A stretch of DNA of 8,667 bases, taken from contig JADGPB010000077.1 in NCBI GenBank assembly GCA_017882655.1, positions 1-8,667 of the forward strand, given 5' to 3'. Position numbers and translations under genes: made by a program. Positions 1 to 5,583 of the stretch are shown piece after piece (position 1 is the stretch's first letter; the number at the start of each line of letters is the position of its first letter). The stretch is from Propionibacteriales bacterium (lineage in GTDB: Bacteria; Actinomycetota; Actinomycetes; Propionibacteriales; Propionibacteriaceae). The notes under the pieces are model-generated. The model had not been told where the DNA came from and ran no database searches. It saw nothing but the letters and a program-made list of their open reading frames with translations.

Positions 1-56
1 CGAACAACCAGGCGTGCATCGTCATCGCCTACGACAACTCATACTTCCAGGACTGA
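1..56 (+). CDS. C-terminal end of an unidentified protein (partial)
   Basis: An open frame enters from the left edge and ends at TGA 54-56. Read from position 3 it encodes NNQACIVIAYDNSYFQD. The hydrophobic IVIAY stretch followed by a polar end looks like real coding sequence, and codon third positions are mostly G or C. Seventeen residues are too few to assign a family, and I do not recognise it. It converges on the minus-strand hydrolase with only 13 bases between the two stop codons, so there is no room for a conventional terminator between them. That this is a genuine gene end is an inference from the frame and the clean stop. Confidence 0.5.
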   Translation, partial: NNQACIVIAYDNSYFQD

Positions 57-69
57 CCGGGCCAGGACT

Positions 70-726
70 TCACGCCAGCGTCGAAACAAGCTCCGTGGTC
101 GCGGCAACGATCCGTGCCATCGCGGCATCGCGGGACATGACGCGCTTGAGCGGTACGAGGTCGTGGCCGGCGCCCTCCATCCGTACGAGCCGTCGCTGTG
201 GCTCGTCGAACCACCCTGGCGGAAGGGTTGCCACCAGCTCGTCAGCGCCACCGAACGGGTCGCGCTCACCCTGGACGACGGTGACCGGTACGGGAACACC
301 CGCCAGTTCGTCCACACGGCTGCGCTCGGGCTTGCCAGGTGGATGCAGGGGGAACGACAACGCCAGTACGGCCACCTGGCGCGGCAGATCGGGGTTCGCG
401 CTCCCCCGGCATGCGCAGCGGGCGCCCGCGCTGTGACCGCCGACGATGAGCGGGACGTCGGGCCATTGCTCCGCCACATGTCGTACAGCGAACTGCCATC
501 CAGGATCCAGCTGATCGGGGCGCGCGCGCATCGGGCCGCCGGTCACCTTCCATGCCTGCTCGTGGCGTAGGACCGTGATCCCCTCCCCCGGCAGCGCAGC
601 GACGAGCGCCAGCAGATCCGCACCGTCGATCTTGCCGCTGGCGCCGTGGCCGAGGAGCAGCACCGCGCGCGGTGACGTGGCCGGGCTGATGTGAAGCCGG
701 CCCCGGTCGCTGAGGTCGAGGATCAC
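70..726 (-). CDS. Small alpha/beta hydrolase (KANL3/Tex30-like, dienelactone-hydrolase-type fold)
   Basis: This 218-residue protein has the alpha/beta-hydrolase layout. There is an early LLLGHGAS strand-turn (residues 23-30), which would supply the oxyanion hole. The nucleophile elbow GGHSAGAR carries Ser99. An acidic residue, Asp156, sits in GERDPFG, and the catalytic His188 is in GAGHD, so the whole Ser-Asp-His triad is visible. Length and motif spacing match the compact KANL3/Tex30-type hydrolases. There is no signal peptide, so it should be cytoplasmic. The substrate is unknown. The GTG start (724-726) overlaps the TGA of the upstream SRAP gene as GTGA, implying translational coupling and co-transcription with a DNA-damage gene. 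An esterase or thioesterase role is possible but cannot be read from sequence. Confidence 0.85.
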   Translation of the reverse strand: MILDLSDRGRLHISPATSPRAVLLLGHGASGKIDGADLLALVAALPGEGITVLRHEQAWKVTGGPMRARPDQLDPGWQFAVRHVAEQWPDVPLIVGGHSAGARCACRGSANPDLPRQVAVLALSFPLHPPGKPERSRVDELAGVPVPVTVVQGERDPFGGADELVATLPPGWFDEPQRRLVRMEGAGHDLVPLKRVMSRDAAMARIVAATTELVSTLA

Positions 727-1442
727 GACTCGGCCAACGGCTCGACGAGCTCGGGAGTGTTGTTGGCGACCGTGTTGACCTGGGTCGACACCGCGTACGC
801 CTCGAGCGCGTCCACGGAAGTCACCGTCAGCAGTTCATGCGCCGCCTCAGGGTCCTCCAGCGCGGGGTCGAGCCAGTCCGCCCACGCCTCGGGCGGGATG
901 ATCATCGGCATCCGGTCGTGGATGTGCCCGAGCTTGTCGGTCGCCTGCGTCGTGATGATCGTCACGGACGTGAGCCACGCCTCGGGGCCTTCGACGGACG
1001 GATCACGCCAGAACTCGTACAGCCCGGCCATCACCAGCAGCCCGGACTCCGGCCGGATGTAGAACGGCTGTTTGACCGGCTTCCCCTTCGCGGTGAGCTG
1101 CCCCGTCTCGTACCACTCGTAGTAGCCATCGGCCGGCAGCAGGCATCTCCGCCTTGACAAGGCCGTACGGAACGCGGGCTTGGTCTCGATCGTCTCGACG
1201 CGGGCATTGATCATCGGCGGACCTCCGGGTCCCTTCGACCAGGACGGCACCAGGCCCCAGCGCGGAGCGATCAGCCGACGCGTCACAATGCCCGTCCCCT
1301 TGTCGGCGCGCTCGACGACCGTCGGTACGTGGTCTGTCGGGGCCACGTTCCACGACGCCGGCGGCAGCTCGAGGACCTGCTCCAGCTCGAACATCTCGCG
1401 CAGCGTCCCCTCGTCAGCCGAGGCTGCATACCGTCCGCACAT
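723..1442 (-). CDS. SOS response-associated peptidase (SRAP/YedK/HMCES family)
   Basis: This 239-residue SRAP protein belongs to the family that forms a covalent thiazolidine link between its N-terminal cysteine and abasic sites in single-stranded DNA, shielding them during replication. All the key residues are visible. They are Cys2 (MCGRY, exposed after Met removal), Asn32 in WNVAPT, the Asn79-Ala-Arg81 motif in INARVET, Glu109 in GYYEW, and His175 in HIHDRMP. The core segment RWGLVPSW (61-68) is also typical. Length is normal for the family. It starts with ATG at 1440-1442, very close to a TAGATT -10-like element, so the mRNA is probably leaderless or nearly so. It is the first gene of a two-gene minus-strand unit with the alpha/beta hydrolase and diverges from doxX-aroA-rsgA. 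In mycobacteria I recall an SRAP gene likewise next to aroA. Confidence 0.96.
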   Translation of the reverse strand: MCGRYAASADEGTLREMFELEQVLELPPASWNVAPTDHVPTVVERADKGTGIVTRRLIAPRWGLVPSWSKGPGGPPMINARVETIETKPAFRTALSRRRCLLPADGYYEWYETGQLTAKGKPVKQPFYIRPESGLLVMAGLYEFWRDPSVEGPEAWLTSVTIITTQATDKLGHIHDRMPMIIPPEAWADWLDPALEDPEAAHELLTVTSVDALEAYAVSTQVNTVANNTPELVEPLAES

Positions 1443-1450
1443 GGCAAGAG

Positions 1451-1478
1451 AATCTACCCATCGAAGGCGAATTGTGAC
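1451..1478 (-). promoter_or_regulatory. Candidate promoter of the SRAP-hydrolase unit
   Basis: On the minus strand a TAGATT hexamer (1451-1456) fits the actinobacterial TANNNT -10 form and ends 8 bases before the SRAP ATG. A GTCACA hexamer (1473-1478) lies 16 bases upstream and matches four of six positions of TTGACA. The expected transcription start falls about 2 bases before the ATG, and no Shine-Dalgarno sequence is present. This implies a leaderless or near-leaderless message. It is pattern matching only. I found no LexA-type palindrome here. Confidence 0.45.
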
Positions 1479-1486
1479 CGGAACGA

Positions 1487-1516
1487 TTGGTAAGCGGCTC
1501 CCTGGAAGGGTAGTAA
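1487..1516 (+). promoter_or_regulatory. Candidate leaderless promoter of the doxX-aroA-rsgA operon
   Basis: A TTGGTA element (1487-1492, four of six to TTGACA) is followed after 18 bases by TAGTAA (1511-1516). If the latter is the -10 element, the transcription start falls on the A of the doxX ATG at 1523. There is no well-spaced Shine-Dalgarno: GGAG at 1518-1521 is one base from the start, and AAGGG is 12 bases away. The final base of the -10 departs from TANNNT unless it is shifted by one base. With the SRAP promoter it makes a divergent pair in an 80-bp gap. Confidence 0.4.
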
Positions 1517-1522
1517 TGGAGC

Positions 1523-2236
1523 ATGAGTCTTCTGCGCTTTGCCGGACGCACCATGTTGGCCAGTTTCTTCGTGGTCCAGGGGGCCAAGGCCGTCATGAAT
1601 CCCGAACCACTCGTCGCGGACGCCGACCCGTTCGCCAAGGCGTTCGTGCCCCTCGCACAGAAGGTCGCGCCGGCCTCGATGGCCGGCTACCTGCCTGAGG
1701 ACACGAAGACGCTCGTACGGATCACTGGCGCGGCCCAGATCGTCGGTGGCCTCATGCTCGCCACCGGGATCGGCCGCCGCCTCGGCGCCGGAGTCCTCGG
1801 GTTGTCGATGGTTCCCCACGTGATCGCGTCGAGACCGTCCAAGAACTCCACGGCCGAGGAGCGGGAGATCGCGAAGTCGCACCTGCTCCGCAACATCGCA
1901 TTGCTGGGGGGTGCCATCCTCGCGTCGCTCGACACGCAGGGCCGTCCGAGCCTTGCGTGGCTCGCCGACGACCGCCGGCAGCGCCTGTCCACCGACGCCG
2001 AGCGCACCGCGAAGCACCTGACCGGTACGGCGAAGCGCGCCGGTCACGGCGTCGTCAAGGAGGCCAAACGGACCGGTCGCGGTGTTGCCAAGGAGGCCAA
2101 GCGCGCAGCCGAGCGTGCGGCGAAGGACGCCAAGTACGCGAAGAACACCGTGACCCGTGAGCTGAAGCTCGCGGGCAGCGAGGCGAGGTCCCAGGTCGCC
2201 GGGGCTCAGCGCCATCTGGAGCACGCGCTCAGTTGA
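1523..2236 (+). CDS. DoxX-family membrane protein with Lys/Ala-rich repeat tail
   Basis: The protein has 237 residues. The first ~140 look like a DoxX protein, with an N-terminal hydrophobic helix (about 4-24, containing FFVVQGAKAV) and three further hydrophobic helices (about 63-82, 84-102 and 120-136). The segment HVIASRPSKN lies between the third and fourth. DoxX proteins are small four-helix membrane proteins; in Mycobacterium one member works with SodA and SseA in a membrane oxidoreductase complex, but the molecular role here is unknown. The remaining ~95 residues are hydrophilic, rich in Lys, Ala, Arg and Glu, and contain five 11-residue repeats (residues 170-224), predicting a long amphipathic helix. 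The TGA stop overlaps the TTG start of aroA, so this is the first gene of that operon. The ATG at 1523 is chosen because the first membrane helix begins immediately after it. Confidence 0.85.
   Translation: MSLLRFAGRTMLASFFVVQGAKAVMNPEPLVADADPFAKAFVPLAQKVAPASMAGYLPEDTKTLVRITGAAQIVGGLMLATGIGRRLGAGVLGLSMVPHVIASRPSKNSTAEEREIAKSHLLRNIALLGGAILASLDTQGRPSLAWLADDRRQRLSTDAERTAKHLTGTAKRAGHGVVKEAKRTGRGVAKEAKRAAERAAKDAKYAKNTVTRELKLAGSEARSQVAGAQRHLEHALS
2030..2194 (+). repeat. Five 33-bp in-frame repeats encoding hendecads in the DoxX tail
   Basis: Five successive 11-codon units encode AKRAGHGVVKE, AKRTGRGVAKE, AKRAAERAAKD, AKYAKNTVTRE and LKLAGSEARSQ. The first two units share about 25 of 33 bases, and later ones diverge progressively. 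The eleven-residue periodicity, with Ala/Lys at positions 1-2 and a charged pair at the end, is typical of long amphipathic helices that lie on membranes or form right-handed coiled coils. It suggests growth by internal duplication. Confidence 0.7.
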
Positions 2237-3504
2237 GCGAGCCCGCGCCCGTCCCCTGGGCCGCCCCCGTGGCGGCCGGCCCGGTGCGGGCGCGAGTCGT
2301 CGTACCCGGTTCCAAGTCTGCGACATCGCGCGCCCTGCTGCTGGCTGCCATCGCGGACGGCCCCGGCACGATCACCGGCCCTCTGGAGGCGCGTGACTCG
2401 CAGCTCATGCGTGACGCACTGAGAGCGCTCGGCGCAACGATCGACGACTCCGACCACCTCACGTGGAAGGTGCGGCCGGCCAAGCCTGTACGAGCGGCCC
2501 TGGAGATCGACTGCGGCCTCGCCGGCACCGTGATGCGGTTCGTACCTCCCGTGGCGGCCCTCGCTTGGGGAACCACCCGGTTCACCGGTGACGAGCAGGC
2601 CACAGCCCGACCCGTGCAGCCCATCCTCGACGGCCTGCGGCAGCTGGGCGCCAAGGTCATCGGGGACGAGCTGCCGTTCACCGTGACGGGACCCGTGCGG
2701 GGCGGCACGGCAACCGTCGACGCCACCGGCTCGAGCCAGTTCGTGTCCGGGCTGCTGCTCGCGGCGGCTCGGTTCCCCGAGGGTCTGACCCTGCGGCACG
2801 ACGGCGACGGCGCCGTACCCAGCCATCGCCACATCGACATGACAGTGGAATGGCTGCGTGCCCGCGGCGTGAAGATCACCCATCCCGAAGAGGACACATG
2901 GGTGGTGACCCATGGTCCGATCCGGGCGGTCGCCGAGACCGTCGAGCCGGACTTCATGACGGCCGCGCCTTTCCTCGCTGCCGCCGTCGTAACCGGTGGG
3001 ACGGTGACGGTCCCCGGTTGGCCCCGCACGTCCACCCAACCGGGAGCCGATCTGGGCGACGTGCTCGCTGCCTTCGGGGCTTCCGCGACGCTCGGCCCGA
3101 CCGGCCTCACCGTTTCCGGAGCCGGCCGCATCCACGGGGTCGACCTCGACCTCCACGACGCCTCCGAGCTCGTACCGGTCGCTGCAGCCCTCGCCGCGCT
3201 CGCCGTGACACCCTCCACGATCTGCGGCGTCGCACACATCCGCGGCCACGAAACCGACCGCCTCGCGGCCCTTGCCTCGGAGATCACCGGCCTCGGCGGC
3301 TTGTGCGTGGAGACGGCTGACGGGCTCGACATCGACCCCGCACCGCTCCATGCGGGGACGTTCCACTGCTACGCCGATCATCGGCTCGCCCACGCTGGAG
3401 CGGTGCTCGGGCTCGTACAGCCCGGCATCGTTCTCGACGACATCGCCTGCACTTCGAAGACGATGCCCGGCTTCCCGGAGACGTGGCAGGGCATGCTCCG
3501 ATGA
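2233..3504 (+). CDS. aroA: 3-phosphoshikimate 1-carboxyvinyltransferase (EPSP synthase)
   Basis: This 423-residue enzyme transfers the enolpyruvyl group of PEP to shikimate-3-phosphate in the shikimate pathway. Visible motifs are the N-terminal PGSKSATSRAL (25-35, with Lys28), DCGLAGTVMRF (93-103) for PEP binding, SSQF (167-170), the Asp240 region (EPDFMTAAPF), HETDRL (339-344), YADHR (380-384) and CTSKTMPGFP (406-415, Lys409). Both inside-out alpha/beta domains appear complete. The start is TTG at 2233-2235, overlapping the doxX TGA as TTGA. The next Met is residue 60, beyond the essential GSKS motif, so this TTG or a start very near it must be used. A GGAG at 2218-2221 may serve as ribosome binding site. 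The stop overlaps the rsgA ATG. Phe103 replaces the Pro found at E. coli position 101, which I recall as normal in actinobacterial AroA. Confidence 0.96.
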   Translation: MSEPAPVPWAAPVAAGPVRARVVVPGSKSATSRALLLAAIADGPGTITGPLEARDSQLMRDALRALGATIDDSDHLTWKVRPAKPVRAALEIDCGLAGTVMRFVPPVAALAWGTTRFTGDEQATARPVQPILDGLRQLGAKVIGDELPFTVTGPVRGGTATVDATGSSQFVSGLLLAAARFPEGLTLRHDGDGAVPSHRHIDMTVEWLRARGVKITHPEEDTWVVTHGPIRAVAETVEPDFMTAAPFLAAAVVTGGTVTVPGWPRTSTQPGADLGDVLAAFGASATLGPTGLTVSGAGRIHGVDLDLHDASELVPVAAALAALAVTPSTICGVAHIRGHETDRLAALASEITGLGGLCVETADGLDIDPAPLHAGTFHCYADHRLAHAGAVLGLVQPGIVLDDIACTSKTMPGFPETWQGMLR

Positions 3505-4508
3505 GCCGCCGCGTCGGCACGGGAAGCGTGTACGAGGACGACCACGACGGCTACGACCGTCCCGCACGCCACACCAAGCCCCGCACCAAGGATCGGCCCG
3601 ACTACTCGAAGCTCGACGTCGCACGCGTCGTGACGATCGACCGCGGGCGGTACAGGTGCGTCATCGACGGCCGGGCTGTCAGCGCAACCAAGGGCCGCTC
3701 CCTCGGTCGTACATCCGTGATCGTCGGCGACCTCGTACGTCTCGACGGGGACACCTCGGGCGAGCCCGGCACACTGGCCCGCATCGTCGAGGCGCTGGAG
3801 AGGCGCACGGTCCTGCGGCGTACCGCGGACGACGACGACCCGTACGAGCGAGCCATCGTCGCGAACGCCGACCAGCTGGTGATCGTCACCGCTCTCGCCG
3901 ATCCGCCGCCGCGGATGGGGATGATCGACCGGATCCTCATCGCCGCGTACGACGCGGGCATCGATCCCGTGCTCTGCCTCACCAAGTCGGACCTCGAAGA
4001 TCCGAGCGAGATCATCGCGGCGTACGAGCCGTTGGGTGTGCCCATCGTCGTGACGCGGATCGGGATGGAGCTGACTGAGCTCCGGACGTACCTCGATGAC
4101 CATGTCAGCGTCCTCGTCGGCCACTCGGGCGTGGGCAAGTCGACCCTGGTGAACGCGCTGATCCCCAGCGCGCACCGAGCCACGGGCGTCGTGAACGACG
4201 TCACGGGTCGGGGCCGTCACACGTCCAGTGCAGCGATCGCGCTGGAGCTGCCGGGCGGTACGGGCTGGGTTGTCGACACCCCGGGCGTACGGTCGTTCGG
4301 GCTCTCCCACGTCGACCCGAAGAACGTCCTGAGGTCGTTCTCCGACCTCGACGAGCTGTCCGAGGACTGCCCGCGGGGATGTACGCACGCGGCGACCGAG
4401 CCCGAGTGCACCCTCGACGCGGCAGTTGCCGACGGACGGTTGCAGCCGGAGCGGCTCGCGTCGTTCCGTCGTATTCAGGTCGCCCATCGCTCTGATCGCT
4501 CGAACTAG
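3501..4508 (+). CDS. rsgA: Ribosome small subunit-dependent GTPase RsgA
   Basis: This 335-residue circularly permuted GTPase acts late in 30S subunit maturation. The order of motifs is diagnostic. After an OB-fold (about 38-98) comes G4 as TKSD (161-164), then G1 GHSGVGKST (207-215), the G2 region RGRHTSS with Thr241, and G3 DTPG (259-262). A C-terminal zinc knuckle follows, with Cys290, Cys294, His296 and Cys303 (C-x3-C-x-H-x6-C). The first ~35 residues are hydrophilic and charged, rich in Arg, Lys and Asp, and precede the OB-fold; this may add an RNA contact. The start is the ATG at 3501 because it overlaps the aroA stop as ATGA. An in-frame GTG at 3483 would add six residues with no gain in homology. 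The tight overlaps argue for co-translation with aroA. Confidence 0.95.
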   Translation: MSRRVGTGSVYEDDHDGYDRPARHTKPRTKDRPDYSKLDVARVVTIDRGRYRCVIDGRAVSATKGRSLGRTSVIVGDLVRLDGDTSGEPGTLARIVEALERRTVLRRTADDDDPYERAIVANADQLVIVTALADPPPRMGMIDRILIAAYDAGIDPVLCLTKSDLEDPSEIIAAYEPLGVPIVVTRIGMELTELRTYLDDHVSVLVGHSGVGKSTLVNALIPSAHRATGVVNDVTGRGRHTSSAAIALELPGGTGWVVDTPGVRSFGLSHVDPKNVLRSFSDLDELSEDCPRGCTHAATEPECTLDAAVADGRLQPERLASFRRIQVAHRSDRSN

Positions 4509-4543
4509 CGGACGAGGTCCCGCTGCGGGCCGACGCTGCCCGG

Positions 4544-4549
4544 TAGCCT
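4544..4549 (+). promoter_or_regulatory. TANNNT -10 element of a probable leaderless hisN promoter
   Basis: TAGCCT is followed by exactly six bases and then the hisN ATG, which places the predicted transcription start on the A of the start codon. This is the usual arrangement for leaderless genes in Actinobacteria. No purine-rich ribosome binding site is well placed before the ATG, and no clear -35 hexamer is visible. It would let hisN be expressed apart from aroA-rsgA. Confidence 0.55.
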
Positions 4550-4555
4550 GCTGCC

Positions 4556-5431
4556 ATGGCTGCCCGCAAGGAACTCACGGACGATCTCCGCTTGGCGCAC
4601 GTCCTCGCCGACAACGCTGACTCGATCACTCTGACCCGGTTCCGCGCCCTGGATCTGCGCGTCGAACGCAAGCCCGACATGTCCGAGGTGACGGATGCCG
4701 ACACCGCCGTCGAGGAGGCGATCCGTCGCACCCTGTCTCGGAGCCGGCCCCGCGACGCCGTACACGGCGAGGAGGGTGAGGACACCGGCTGGGGCCCGCG
4801 CCGCTGGGTCATCGACCCGATCGACGGCACCGCCAACTTCGTCCGAGGCGTACCTGCCTGGGCCACGCTGATCGCCCTGATGGTCGAGGACCGGGTCGAG
4901 GTAGGCATCGTCAGCGCTCCCCTGCTGGGTCGGCGCTGGTGGGCGTGCACCGATGGTGGCGCGTACACCGGCAAGTCGCTGATGAACGCGAGCCCGATGC
5001 GGGTCTCGCAGGTGAGCTCGTTGTCGGACGCGTTCCTGTCGTACTCGTCGCTCCACGGCTGGGTGAACGCCGGACGCGGCCTGCAGTTCGGCGACGTCAT
5101 GCGTACGGTCTGGCGCACCCGCGCGTTCGGCGACTTCTGGTCCCACATGCTGGTCGGCGAGGGCGCCGTCGACATCTCCGTCGAGCCGGAGCTGGCGCTC
5201 CACGACATGGCCGCGCTCGACGTGATCGTGCGCGAGGCCGGCGGCAGGGCGACGTCCATCGACGGCGCCGACGGACCCGTGGGTCCAGGCCTGCTCTGTA
5301 CGAACGGGCTCCTCCACGACGAGGTCCTCGACCTGCTCGCGGAGTTCGCCGAGGACGCGGAAGAGGCGGCAGAGACCGAGGAGTCGGTCATCATCGTCGG
5401 CCGCCGAGGCCTCCCCCCGGAAGACCACTGA
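4556..5431 (+). CDS. hisN: Histidinol-phosphatase, inositol monophosphatase family
   Basis: This 291-residue member of the Mg2+-dependent inositol monophosphatase family carries the metal ligands Glu72 (HGEEG), Asp87 and Asp90 (WVIDPIDGT, 84-92) and Asp217 (ALHDMAAL). The N-terminal half also has DADTAVEEAIRR. In Actinobacteria such as Streptomyces and Corynebacterium, members of this family act as HisN, dephosphorylating L-histidinol phosphate in histidine biosynthesis. The location after aroA-rsgA supports that assignment. Inositol monophosphatase or another sugar-phosphate phosphatase remains possible. The final ~34 residues form an acidic tail (AEFAEDAEEAAETEE) ending in a basic/proline segment, longer than the roughly 260-residue enzymes I recall. 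It starts 47 bases after rsgA behind a leaderless-type -10 box. It converges on serA across the repeat array. Confidence 0.88.
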   Translation: MAARKELTDDLRLAHVLADNADSITLTRFRALDLRVERKPDMSEVTDADTAVEEAIRRTLSRSRPRDAVHGEEGEDTGWGPRRWVIDPIDGTANFVRGVPAWATLIALMVEDRVEVGIVSAPLLGRRWWACTDGGAYTGKSLMNASPMRVSQVSSLSDAFLSYSSLHGWVNAGRGLQFGDVMRTVWRTRAFGDFWSHMLVGEGAVDISVEPELALHDMAALDVIVREAGGRATSIDGADGPVGPGLLCTNGLLHDEVLDLLAEFAEDAEEAAETEESVIIVGRRGLPPEDH

Positions 5432-5440
5432 CCTCAGGGT

Positions 5441-5506
5441 CCCCTCGGCGAGAGCACCTATACCCCTCGGCGAGAGCACCTATACCCCTCGGCGAGAGCA
5501 CCTATA
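5441..5506 (+). repeat. Three perfect 22-bp tandem repeats (left arm of the inverted array)
   Basis: Three identical 22-bp units lie head to tail at 5441-5462, 5463-5484 and 5485-5506. Each is CCCC, then the core CTCGGCGAGAGCAC, then CTATA, with the unit boundary shared so that TATACCCC joins successive copies. There are no spacers. The block begins 9 bases after the hisN stop. The core includes the small palindrome CTCG-G-CGAG. The three copies show no differences from one another, implying recent amplification or homogenisation. Confidence 0.97.
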
Positions 5507-5517
5507 CCCACGGGCTG

Positions 5518-5583
5518 TACAAGTCCTCTCGCGGAGCAGTACAAGACCTCTCGCCGAGCAGTACAAGTGCTCTCGCCGAGCGT
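5518..5583 (-). repeat. Three 22-bp tandem repeats in opposite orientation (right arm)
   Basis: Three 22-bp units run 5518-5539, 5540-5561 and 5562-5583. On the plus strand each begins TACAAG and continues with a variant of the core: TCCTCTCGCGGAG, ACCTCTCGCCGAG and TGCTCTCGCCGAG. The third carries GTGCTCTCGCCGAG, the exact reverse complement of the 14-base core of the left arm. Beyond the core the arms differ: on the same strand sense, left copies read CCTATACC where right copies read CTTGTACT or similar. The last base of the third copy is the first base of the serA stop codon complement (5583-5585). Confidence 0.93.

Larger units (their letters stand above)
5441..5583. other. Long imperfect inverted repeat between convergent genes hisN and serA
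   Basis: The two arms face each other around an 11-base centre (5507-5517, containing CCCACGGG), and both use a 22-base period. They can therefore pair in register over about 66 bases, interrupted by mismatches in each unit. Each unit contributes up to 14 perfect pairs; the innermost units also pair, with 10 of 11 at the CTCGGCGAGAG segment. Transcripts from either gene would carry a strong hairpin at their 3' ends, so a bidirectional terminator or 3'-end stabiliser is a reasonable inference. There is no T-tract, and the repetition exceeds what termination needs. No other gene lies in this 151-bp gap. Confidence 0.75.

Noticed and set aside
47..69. Short direct repeat CCAGGACT at the convergent stops
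   Set aside because: Two 8-base copies 15 bases apart are unremarkable at this composition and form no hairpin.
1443..1522. LexA (SOS) box or RecA-NDp/PafBC-type promoter upstream of the SRAP gene
   Set aside because: GAAC occurs at 1481-1484 but without the matching GTTC at the right distance. TTGTGACCG at 1472-1480 resembles the damage-promoter motif in only six of nine positions and lacks a TANNNT at the proper spacing.
2206..3624. 472-residue open frame on the minus strand across aroA
   Set aside because: It is a shadow of aroA in GC-rich DNA: low-complexity Arg/Gly/Ser composition, no recognisable motif, and complete overlap with a clear EPSP synthase.
4201..5394. 397-residue minus-strand frame across the end of rsgA and hisN
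   Set aside because: It is a Ser/Arg/Thr-rich shadow frame. The opposite strand carries intact catalytic motifs of RsgA and HisN.
5441..5583. CRISPR array reading of the 22-bp repeats
   Set aside because: The units are contiguous without spacers, half are inverted, and no cas gene is present.
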